Shown in pieces: positions 37,530-47,700 of a stretch of DNA of 64,000 bases. Position numbers and translations under genes: made by a program. The stretch comes from Coturnix japonica (lineage: Eukaryota > Chordata > Aves > Galliformes > Phasianidae). The stretch is taken from the NCBI RefSeq assembly GCF_001577835.2, contig NC_029542.1:2589336-2653335 (forward strand). The letters run 5' to 3'. The notes under the pieces were generated by a model. The model was not told where the DNA came from, made no database searches, and saw nothing but the letters and a program-made list of their open reading frames with translations. How positions within the stretch are numbered: the stretch's first letter is position 1; every line of letters begins with the position of its first letter.

Positions 37530-37660
37530 GGAAGACATCTTCAATAGCCACAAATTGCCCCTAATTACCCCGAGGAGGTGGTGAGAAGCCCCTCACTGAG
37601 GAGCCCGGCTCCATAATTACCGTAATTGTGCCTCCATTTGGGAGCAGTGGGTCTGAAAAT
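37530..37660 (+). promoter_or_regulatory. Homeodomain-site cluster in the DLX3-DLX4 intergenic gap
   Basis: Within about 100 bases of GC-rich DNA lie TTATTAAGG (37523), CAAATTGC (37551), TAATTA (37562-37567), TAATTA (37614-37619) and TAATTG (37623-37628), the last two only 3 bases apart. TAATTA/G is the DLX/MSX recognition core. Mammalian Dlx3-Dlx4 intergenic enhancers (I37-1, I37-2) are established; that this is their bird counterpart is inference from position and sites. Confidence 0.55.
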
Positions 37661-38138
37661 AGTGGTGGGTCCTGCGCAGATGTTGGGTTGGGGGGGGTCT
37701 GGGGGTACCTGGCCCCTGTTGGATGCCCCCACCCCACAAGAGCATCCACCCCAGCCCATGGAGACCCTCAGCAAATGGCAGCAGGTACCGAGGAGCAGTC
37801 TTTACTTTACAATTGTACAGCCTGTTTATAACAGGGGGCACACAGCTTCATAGACAGTGCTTATAAATAAAGCCAAGTCCGGGGGGCTGTGGGTCTGCGG
37901 ACCCCTCCAACCCCTCTGTGCCCATGGACCGGGGGCTGCAGCTGGTCCTGTCCTGCCCGTACCAGGGCTCTGTGCTGGGGGCATCTCACTTCAACCCTCA
38001 ACGGGGGTCCCTGCAGACAGCAGTCACCTTCCTCCTCCTCTTCTTCATCCTTGGGGTCCCCCATGGCATCACCCCTCAGGGCTCAGCGGCACGTCCCCCC
38101 CCCTTGCTGACCCTCCTGGAGCTGCAGCCGTAGTGGTG

Positions 38139-40743
38139 TCACATCATGGGCCCACGAGACATGGAGTCCTGCTGGTGAGGCTGGTACCAGGCTCCAAAGC
38201 TGCTGATGTAGTTGTTGGGGGGCAGCGGGGGCCCTTTGCCAGGTACAGGGATGTCCCATAGTGGGGGGATGCTGGGGGAGCAGGGGGACAGCGAGGAGGA
38301 GGAGGTGTGTAGGTGCTGCTCCCCATCGGGTGCACTCGAGCCCTGCTTCATGATCTTCTTGTACTTGGAACGTTTGTTCTGGAACCAGATCTTGACCTGC
38401 GGGTGAGAGCGGGGGTGAGAAGGGTTGTGGGGAGGGTGGCACAGGTTGGCAGCATCCCACCCTCCAGCTGGTACACCAGGGTCCGTGAGATGAACCCAAC
38501 CCTATAGGAGCCACTAGAGAATCCACTACAGGGAGCTGGAGGAGAAGAAGATAAGGGGAGAGCAGACAGCAAGTCAACAGCCTCCAGCTCTGTGAGTCCC
38601 CATATATCCCCCCATCTGTGCCCCCTCCAGCCCACCCTGGGCACTGCAGCTCTGCCGGGGCGCGGTGGGGCTCAGCTCAGTGCTGTGCTCGGGGTGGTGG
38701 CCCCACTCATTCCTCCCCACGGTCCCCCCCGCTCTGCCGGCAGGTTCCCACTTGTCTCCTTTTCTTCCCCGTCTTTATGAGCTCGCTTCGCCCCTGGCTC
38801 CGGGCTGCACCGCTGCCGCCTGCCTGTCTCTCCCCATCGCCTTCAAAAACCCACTCACCCCGTCCCGCGGCTCTGGGCCGCCCAACACCGGGCACGGCTG
38901 GGCCAGAAGCCAGGCTCCAGGGCTGGGAAAGTCCCAGTGCCTTTGGGAGGTGCGAGTAGGGGCACCCCAAATCCCACCCGCAGGGCCCCAACGGCGCCGG
39001 TTGTACGGCACGGATCCAACGAGCCCCGATCCGGATTCAAGCCATGCATGAACCACACACTTACCCTATGGGGGGCTGTGGGTGATGGGGTCGGGGGGTT
39101 CAGCCCTACCTGCGTCTGGGTGAGGCCGAGGGAGGCCGCCAGCTCGGCTCGCTCGGGCAGGGCCAGGTACTGGGTCTGCTGGAAGCGCTGGTTGAGAGCC
39201 TGAAGCTGCAGGCTGGAGTAGATGGTGCGTGGTTTACGCAGCTTCTTCCCTTTGCCGTTGAGGCGCAGCTCCCCGTTGGACACCGGTAAAACCTTGTTGG
39301 GCTCTTAGGAAGGGAGAAGAGAGGAGAGTCAGGATGGGAACCGCAGCGCTGGGGATGCGCTGCCCCTGGGGGCTGCGCTGTCAATGGGAGCTGAGCTGTT
39401 AATAGGGTCTGCGCTGCCACTGGGGGCTGCAATGGCACTGGGGGCTGTGCTGTCTTTAGGGGCCGTGTGGTCACTTAGGGTTGTGCTGTCAGCAGGGGCT
39501 GCCCCATAGTTGAGAGCTGTGCTGTTGTTGTAGGGGCTGCGATGCCCCTGGGGGCTGCCCTGCCCCATCACTGGGGGCTGCGTTGTTCTTTGGGGTCATT
39601 GTGTTAATGGGGGCTGTTCTGCCCCTGCTGTGCCCCATCGCTGGGGCTGCACTGCCCCTATGGGTGCCCCATCGCTGGGGCTGTGCTGGGCTCTGCTGTG
39701 GAGGTTGCTCCGTGAAGGGATTTGCCTCTGATTCTCTGCTTCATTCAGAATAGAAGTGAATGAAGTGGAGAAATTGGGGCCGTTCATTCAGTGCTGCTCA
39801 GTCCCCGCAGTAGGAAGGTGATAGACACTCACACTGTGAAGGGGTGGGGATGGGGGGGGGACAGGGTGATGGGGGGTGGCTGAGAGCAGCCCTGCTCTGT
39901 GGGTTCACCTCGTACCCCGGTGGTGGCTCTGAGTATCTGCGGGTCTTTCGGGTACATGGGGCACACAGGGGGCAGGTGGTGATGACAGCGCAGTCTGTGC
40001 TCTCAGAGAGACGCTGGGAATCAGGAGTGTGCACAGCCCCGCACCCCCCACCCTACAGCCATGGGGAAGAGTGTGACCCCTCTGCTGTGAGCCCTGGGGT
40101 GGGGGTTTCCTCTCAGCTTTGGGGGAAAACAGACGGCAATTGGGATGCGTGCTGCAGGGCCGAGGGGAGGAGCTGCGGGATCGGTGCAGCCGGGGCTCTG
40201 CAGCCCCCCGTGGGCTCCCCGCAGCCCCACACCCACCCACTGCTGTGTCTTCCCCCCATAGGGCACAACCCCCCCCCCAGCAGAGGTCCGAGCCCCCCGC
40301 CCGGCCGCGCTGCCCACAGGTGATCCCGGCTTCCGACGGCTGCGGGGCGAGGAGCGGCAGCGCCGCGGTGCCTCGACGGGGAGGGACGGGACAGCGATAG
40401 AAACCGAGATGGGAATCGGAACCGGGATCGGAACCGGGATCGGAACCCCCGCTGCCGCCTTACCTGCGTCCTGCAGCCCGGCGCCGTGGGCCAGCCCGGC
40501 CTGGGGATGCTGGGGCGGGTAGGACAGGTAGGGGCTGCCGTGGGGCGGCGGGGGGGGACCGCCGGAGTAAGGATAAGAACCGGGCCGGCTGTAGGAGAAG
40601 GGCGACGGGTCGTGCTGGGGGTGACCGGCGGGGCGGGGGCCGTGCAGCGGGTAGTGCGGAGGAGAGGGGTGGCCGAGCTCCAGGAAAGAAGTTTTGGATG
40701 GGTCGGAGCCCAATAAACTCTCGGTGACGGAGCTCATGGTCAT
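38139..40743 (-). CDS. DLX4: Distal-less homeobox 4 transcription factor, three exons
   Basis: Exons 40743-40464, 39303-39110 and 38396-38139 join in frame to 243 residues (human 240). It begins [14 protein letters not shown] with a second in-frame ATG two codons on; the first is chosen for length, and either could serve. The N-terminal part is Pro/Tyr/Gly rich ([20 protein letters not shown]). The homeodomain covers about residues 115-174 ([20 protein letters not shown] ... [13 protein letters not shown]) with the Dlx intron between homeodomain positions 44 and 45. The lysine in QNKRSKY and the ending [12 protein letters not shown]...PMM are DLX4-type (human SFGAWYQHH...PQMM), separating it from DLX3. 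It is a nuclear transcription factor in the Dlx bigene pair with DLX3, convergently transcribed. Exon 1 lies in a CpG island. Confidence 0.96.
39340..39700. repeat. GGGGCTGCGCTGCCCCTG-type minisatellite in DLX4 intron 1
   Basis: Approximately 18-24 base units of the form TGGGGGCTGCGCTGTCxxTA over 360 bases of the 1.16 kb intron between exons 1 and 2. Copies vary by substitution. Confidence 0.8.
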
Positions 40744-40900
40744 GGCCGGGCCGAACCGGGCCGGGCCGGGCCGGGCAGCCCTCGGAGCCGGCAACGCCGC
40801 GGCCCCGCAGCCCCCCCCGCCGGGCTCCGCGCTGCCGCAACGCGGCCCCGAGCCCGGGGGATCCCCAGCCCGCCCCGCCCCGCACCCTGAGCCCCGCCCC
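40120..40900 (-). promoter_or_regulatory. DLX4: CpG island over DLX4 exon 1 and promoter
   Basis: High CpG density from the end of intron 1 through exon 1 to about 150 bases upstream of the start codon. It includes a (CCGGG)n-like stretch (40748-40780) directly before the ATG on the minus strand. There is no TATA box at a suitable distance. It also contains a short GGAACCGGGATC repeat near 40400-40448. Confidence 0.75.
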
Positions 40901-40999
40901 GGGACGTCACTCCCACCCCCCACCCTCCAGGGGCAGCCCCCCCCTCGGGGGTATCCCCTCTGTGCCATCTCCCAATGCAGGGTCCCCTAAGCCGGCTGT

Positions 41000-42445
41000 G
41001 GCCAGGGGGGGGAGATGGGAGGACACCGTGATCTCCCTCTGGGTCCTGGACCTCCCCGGGGTGGGGGTCTTGTCTTCAGTGCAGGGCGTTGCTTTGCACG
41101 GGGACCCCCTCCTTAGAGGGGACAAAAGGTGAATTGGCAGCACGGGAGGGGATGCGGCCCATTGGCTCTGGGCACGGAGGGACAAAGAACAGCTGGGGTC
41201 ACTGGTGTGGGGACATGGGGACACAGCAGGGATGGGAGATGGTGCAGAGGTGGATGGAGGGTTGGATACGAGTCTTCATGCCTCAGTTCTGGTTGCAGGG
41301 GGACACCCAGCTGCCCCACTGCGATGAGTTTGGGGACGTTGTGGCACAGAGCTGGATGGGTCACATCAGCCACGAGTGCAACCGGTCTCAGAGCCGCCCC
41401 ACGAGGGTTTTGCCTGGGAGGAGGTGGCAGGCAGAGGCCGGGGATGCTGGCAGGGAGGGTCCCCCATCCCCACCCTCCCATTAGACCATCTCCAAAACAT
41501 GTTTCCATCTCGCCATCGCGACGGCTCTGAGTCACTCGGCAGCTCCGATATAAATAGCTGAGCTCCTCACTAACCCCCAGGCTGGGACCCCACTGCTGCC
41601 CCAGGCTCTGAACCAAACAACTCCTGTCCCCCTCCCATTCCCCAATGGCCTTCTGCCATCCACCCCCATCCTGACCTCAGGATCGTGCCCAATGCAGCTG
41701 GACCCATAGAACAGCCCCATTAGCACAGGTTCTGGGGTCCCTATATGGAGTGTTTGGCCTTGGATCTAGTGCCCAGGCCCATACTTGAGTCCTCAGGGTG
41801 GGCTCCTTGGATGGGTGGGGGCTCCAAAGGATTAAGGACACCCATAGGCTGTGCCCACCTCTCTGCTCAGATGTTTTAGGGCCAGGTTGGGCCAAGGGGA
41901 CCTTGGTGGCATTTTTACCCCTTGGGTGACAAGAAGAACCTCACACCCCATCAACCTGGCACTGCTGCACCCTGTGCTGGGTGCTGGCAGCTCTGTTTTG
42001 GAACTTTATATGGCTTAAGATGGAAGGAGAGCCAAGTCCCTACTTGGGCAGGGATGCCATATGAGGGTCCAACTGAACCCTATGGAGAGCAGATGGGTCC
42101 CCCCAGGTGGGGGTCTCCCATTGGGCAGCACCAAGGGACAGCGAGCATGAGACCACCCTCCCTTCCCCTGCAGGACCTGCCCTCACACAAACAGGATTTG
42201 GGGTCGGGCACCCACAGCTGTGCAATGGAGCATCCCCGCACCCTGCAGTCTGTCTGTCCGTCCGGATTGGACTCTGCTCCACTTTCCCTCGCTCGGTTTC
42301 TTACCTGCCCCAACCCCCTGGGGGCGGAGACCGACGTCCCCAAAACCCCACAATCCCCGATGGTTCCGACACCTGCAGGGGGCACATTGGGCGGCCCGAA
42401 CTTCGGTACCGGGACATCGAGGTGCAGCTCAAACCTCCTGAGCGG
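41000..42445. other. Upstream of DLX4: no gene seen
   Basis: Mixed-composition unique sequence. Frames of up to about 300 codons occur but show no conserved domain and overlap on both strands, as expected for stop-poor GC-rich DNA. No repeat or transposon is recognised. Confidence 0.5.
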
Positions 42446-42449
42446 GGTT

Positions 42450-43115
42450 TGGGGTTTTAGGAGCAGCCGGTGCCAAGGCAAATACATCAAATCAACTCAG
42501 ATTCAATTAAAGAAAATAAATCACAGCCGCGCTCGGGGCCAATTCCAAACCTCGGTGTCGGCGTTGGGAAGTGCTGACACACGTCAGGACCCGCGTGGTG
42601 CTGGTGGGGAGCACACAGACGCCCCCATTGCTCTGCCAGCGGCTCTGCTGCCCCACGGGATGAGGGACAAGGGGATAAATCCCCCCCGCCCCCCCCCCAA
42701 CCCAGAATATCCTGCAAAGGAGAAGAGCGGAGTTGGGGTTTGTAGCTGCCGGCTGCTGATGAAAGCAGGAAGGATTAAAGGGGTGCAGGGAGGGAGGAGT
42801 GCAAGGAAGGAGGGAAGGGAGGGGGGGGGGGGGGGGAAGAGCATGTGCCAGGTAACAAACCTCTGAGATCGCCCGAGATAAAGGGAGATCCCAGCAGCTG
42901 TAATTACGGCTCTGCAGATGGAACGGAGCGGGGAAAGCCCGAAGCCAAGCGCAGGAGCTGCGGGTGAGCGGCAGCCCGGGGAGAAGTTAATAACACTCCG
43001 AACCGAGTGGGAGCAGACAGCCTGGCGTCTGCCCTCCCACACTCCATGCTGCCCTGCCGCCTCGTTAACGAACGCTGCGCTAATGAACCTCCGGCCCTGA
43101 GCCCTCCGAAAGCAG
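42450..43115 (+). promoter_or_regulatory. Candidate distal enhancer region upstream of DLX4
   Basis: Non-repetitive sequence with clustered AT-rich sites in a GC-rich setting: CAATTAAAG (42505), CCAATTCC (42540), CGAGATAAAGG (GATA-like, 42875), TAATTA (42901-42906), GTTAATAAC (42987) and GTTAACGAACG (43065). It is interrupted only by a G run at 42820-42836. The mixture resembles a developmental enhancer 2 kb upstream of DLX4. No coding frame is convincing. The functional claim is inference. Confidence 0.4.
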
Positions 43116-43294
43116 CTCTGGGATGATCCCGGCTTGGCCCGGGTCTTCATTTGGGTGTTTTTATCTTTGAGGGGGGATATGGGGGTTGTAATAGGAAGCT
43201 TATGGGGATGGGGAGGTGTTTGGTGGTCGTTGGGGTGGGTGGGGATATGGTGGGGTTTGCTGGGGGGGATGCGTAGTGTTGGGGATGTTGCACC

Positions 43295-43790
43295 TGGCTG
43301 GGATGTGGGGACATGAGGACGTGGGGACAGGGGGACACAGGGATGGGGGAACACAGGGACAAGGGGATAATACAGGGACACAGGATACAAGGACACTGAG
43401 ATATGGGGACATGGGGACACAGGGATGGGGTAACACGGACATAGAGACATGGGGACACAGTAACACAGGGACATGGGGACATGGCAACATAGGGACACAG
43501 GACACAAGGACACTGAGATATGGGGACACGGGGACAATAAAGGGACACAGGACACAAAGACACTGAGATATGGGGACACGGGGACACAGGGATGGAGTAC
43601 GGATATAGAGACATGGGGACATGGGGACACAGTAACACAGGGACATGGGGGCACGGGGATATGGGGGCATGGGGACATGGTGACTCTGATAGGGTAACAC
43701 ATGGACATGGGGACATGGCAACATAGGGACAAAGGGCACAAGGACACTGAGAAATGGGGACAGGATGACACAGGAACATGGGGACATGCA
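43295..43790. repeat. GGGGACACAGGGACATG minisatellite
   Basis: Nested repeats of GGGACA, built into longer cassettes such as ACAAGGACACTGAGATATGG, which recurs near 43386, 43504, 43555 and 43738. The 6-base core keeps frames open on both strands, producing an artificial Cys/Pro/His-rich 414-codon minus-strand frame (42584-43828). Confidence 0.92.
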
Positions 43791-43829
43791 CCCATGGATG
43801 CAAGGACGGATGGAGGCACTGGGGGCATT

Positions 43830-44575
43830 ACAATGGGCGACCCTGTATCCTTCCTAATTAACAGAGAGAAAATGAGTGGTCATGGGGATGGTTTATCTCA
43901 TATGGCTGTTTCTAGTCTGCTTGGGGTCATCCCCAGCAGTGGCTGGGGGGCTGCCCCCCAGCTGTGCCTGCAGGACTCATGGATGGAGTGATGCTAAACA
44001 GTGCATCAGGCATCACTTTGGGCATGTGTGATGCTCTACTGGGGATGGCTGCTGCGTGCTTCAGGCTACCAGCCACTTCATGTCATCATCCTGCTGCTCA
44101 GGACCAGCCCAGCATCATGGTCCTCATGCAGGACACGGGCTCTACTCGTCTGACAGCATCTCCCTGGGGGCTGGAGGCAAAGCTGCTGCCTTAGGCTTGG
44201 GGACACCGCTGAGCCAGACGGGGTGGTGTCACCCGCGTGTCCCCACGCCACCAGCAGCCTCACAGGTGGTCATTAGTGGAGCTGACAGTCCCCACGGCAC
44301 ACATGGAGTATTTACATCACTGGGGAGCTGAGCTACGGAGACAGAAGGAGAAGAAAAAAATGGTGACAGTAGATGTATAATTAAAGTCCCATTAAGAGGC
44401 GCCTATGAGTCTCTGAGGGAGCAGGGTGGACGGGATCACTGCCACCCCAATGGCTTTCAGGTGCAAAAGTGTCCCCAGGAATAGCCAGGGGGAATGTAGA
44501 ACTGCTGGGGTCTCTGTGATGCTGCGTGCTCCCAAGCAGGGCTCTGGTGTGGGAGGACCGTCCCACATGTTCCAT
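43830..44575. other. Unique intergenic sequence with an AT-rich element near 44300-44400
   Basis: No gene. The part 44305-44400 contains GTATTTACATC (forkhead-type), GTATAATTAAAG and CCATTAAG close together and is low in homopolymers, so it could be regulatory. The rest shows nothing notable. Confidence 0.35.
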
Positions 44576-44583
44576 CCCATTAC

Positions 44584-44772
44584 ATTGCATTGCATGGCAT
44601 GGCATGGCATGGCATGGCATGGCATCCCATCCCATCCCATCCCATCCCATCCCATCCCATCCCATTTCCATCCCATTTCCATCCCATCCCATTTCCATCT
44701 CACTCCATCCCATCCCATCCCATCCCATCCCATCCCATCCCATCCCATCCCATCCCATCCCATCCCATCCCC
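44584..44772. repeat. (GGCAT)n followed by (CCCAT)n pentanucleotide array
   Basis: Seven or eight GGCAT units switch abruptly to CCCAT units with TTCCAT variants, about 190 bases in all. One base per unit (G to C twice) distinguishes the two halves, an example of a repeat unit switch within one array. Confidence 0.95.
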
Positions 44773-44774
44773 AT

Positions 44775-47700
44775 CCTCAGGCTTTGACCCAGCTCAGCAA
44801 TCCAGGAGGATTATTTCCTCTCCCAATGGAAGTGTCCCCATTCCAGAGGTGACACACAACATTCCCCTGCCCTCAGCCTGTACCTGCATTGCCCCATAAA
44901 ACCAACTTGACCCTAATCCAAAGGTGGGAGCACACAGTTTGAGGCCAGTCCTGATGGGAAACCCCACAGCGCTCACACCACCCTCCCATCCTGAGCCGCC
45001 CCAGCTCTTTGCATCACCCCATTAGTCGTGCTTCACTGGGCACTGAATGGGGACTGGAATTCCTTAATCCACCTGTGCCCCACGGATGAGCTTTCCCAGC
45101 CTGAGCCCTGTAACCCAATCCCACCCCACACAAAGCCAGGCATCACCCCATACAGCACAGCTGAGCTCTCACCGCCCGCTGCTCCCAGAGGAGCCTTTGT
45201 TTGGGAAATCCCACCTGGTTCTGGTTGGATGTTCCCAAAGTCCCATTTGGGAGCCCAGAAGTGTTGGCAGGTCGGAGCTGCTCAACACTAAGCAATAAAA
45301 GGCACCGAGGGAGGCTTTGGAAATGTGGTGGGTTTTGATTTTAGAGGAAAATGTTGATTCATTGGAAAGAATGATTTATTTTTTTTTTTCACTGGCAACA
45401 TCTTTTCTCACTTTGACCCGGGCTGAATTTCTCATTAAAACATTACAGAGATGCATCCATTCGTCCCATAATAACCATCAGTTTGGGGTTTGCTTCTCAT
45501 CCAACTTCATTTGGGAGGGTGATGGAGCAGCGGCCTCGCTTTGCATCCATCCTTGCCCTATTGCCCCTATGGGCCGCATCCCAATGCTGATGGAGATGAC
45601 CTCATGGCCACGTGGGATGGGGAAGCATCGTCCAGTGCCAGAGCTCCCAGTGCTCGCCCACACCTTCTTTCCATGAGCTCAGAGTGGTGGGGAGGGAAGG
45701 ACACGGGGCTGCATGGATGCGGGGCATGGGAGAAGGGGCGGCCCTGCGGATGGTGTTGGGTTGTTGAGAGAGATTTGAATGGAGATGATGCAGAAAATGA
45801 GTCTGGAAATGGGTGAGGGTTCACATGCTGTGTGCTCTAAGGGTTGTAACCAGCACAGATCCTTCATGCTGGAAGGTTTTTCTTGAAATACCCATAGAAA
45901 ATATAGCACTAAGGAGCCAGCCATGCTCTGCATTGATGGCCCTGTGGGAGTCCTGGGGTTGGGTAGGGCAATCTGCCTTGTGGGAAAGGAGTATTGAACA
46001 TTAACGTCAGCTCTGGGTGCTCCAAAGGGAACCTTGAGTGGGGAGGGTGAATTCCTCCAGCTGATGAGAACTGGGCTGCAAAGCACCTGGGCAGAGGGGT
46101 AAAGGAGCACACACAGGACATGCACAATTATCCAGCAGCCTGTCCTGGATGTCAAAGCAAAGAGCTACATCCAGGGTGGCCGTGATGTGGGGCTGAGCTC
46201 AGCCCAGCTGCAGCCATAGGACAGCGAGGCTGGCGGCCAATGCCCACTTTCCATTCGCTCCAACTTTCCGCCCCTGCATCCCCCCACATCATCCCCATGA
46301 GTAATAGGGAGCGGCCGTCCTGTCCGGGCCAACGGGGACGGGGCCACCACGGCCATCCTTGGCCCTGGAAAGCAATGAGGAGAAGGAGGAGGAGGATGAG
46401 GAAGGCAACGCTGGGCTCTCCGGTTCCTCTTGGCCACCCGGTGTGGTTCAGGGTCCCGTCCTCACAGGGCTGGGAGCCAGCCAGCCCCATTAGTCATGTA
46501 GGGAGGTGGGAAGGCTGGAAAGACCTGCAGCCCCACTGCCAGGGCAGGCAGCATGCCTCGGCCTGGAGCTGTCATGTTCATGTGCCACAAAGGAGACACA
46601 AGGAAGGGGGGAGATGGGACTTGGGGTCTCCAGCCTCACCCTCACCTCCTGGAGGGTCTCTTGGTGGTCTCTATGCCTTTCCCACTGATCCCCCCCTGCC
46701 TGCAGTGTGTCAGTGGCATCACTCAGTGTGTTGCCATCCCACCCTGGGGACCCCTCTGGGTGCCTTCAGCTTTGGGGCAGGCAGAGCAGAAGTTTGTGGC
46801 CGGCACCATGAGGGTGGTGTGGGGACAAAAGCTGCTTTCCGAGCACACAGCTTCTACAGAGCTCAAAGGGCTGTGGGTGGGGAGGAACAAAAGCCCTAAA
46901 AACAGGAAGAAAAATAACACCGAGCACCTGGAGGCACCGGGGATGGGAGGATTTGAGGGCAGAGCCATCAGCAGGGCAGCACCTCCCCACCACAGTCCAT
47001 CAAACCCAGCTCTGCACTGTCCTCTCTTTGTTCTTTCACCGGTTGCATTGCTGCAAGCTCATCTCATCTCTGCTGTAGCTTCACTTCCTTGCACACCGTG
47101 TCCCCAGCGTGATGGTGAATCCATTGACACCTCCATGCCTTGGTAAAGCCTCCTGCCATATTCCTGCATCTCCTTCCTTATTTTAGGGCCAACATCACCA
47201 CGTGGGGTCTGCATATGGTTTAACATTTCATGCTACAGGGTTATGGGCAGCATTGATAACCAAAGGCTGAGATGAAGGCACATGTGTTTCCCAGTGTGCT
47301 CCAGGTCTGTTGGGGGGCCTCAATGAGATGCAGCACAGATGGAGATGTGCAGAAAGCTGCGATGAGCAGAGAAGGGTCTCAGCCACCCCTGGGGGCTGCG
47401 GGAAGAAGCAGCACCACGAGGATGCGTCACTTCGGGCATCACCTGAGAAACCCTTTTAGAGCATCTCAGGCCACCAAACGTGAGCACACGAGGGCTGCGG
47501 TGTGAGCCCGTGTGCCGTCACTTCTGAAGCATCGTGATGATGCCGCTGCTTTATACCGCAGCTCTCCGCCTTCTCTCGCACCCCGCCGGGGTCCCAGCGG
47601 CTCCGTCCTCATCAACGCGGCAGGTAACGTTGCCATCTAGTGGCTTCCCCACCCTGAGCCGGGAGAAAGCACTCCGGATATTCGGGCAGAGGAGGATGGA

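Noticed and set aside
42584-43828. A 414-codon minus-strand open frame rich in Cys, Pro, His and Val
   Set aside because: Most of it is translation of the GGGACA-based low-complexity array, with stop-poor GC-rich flanks. No domain, no splice structure and similar open frames on the opposite strand.
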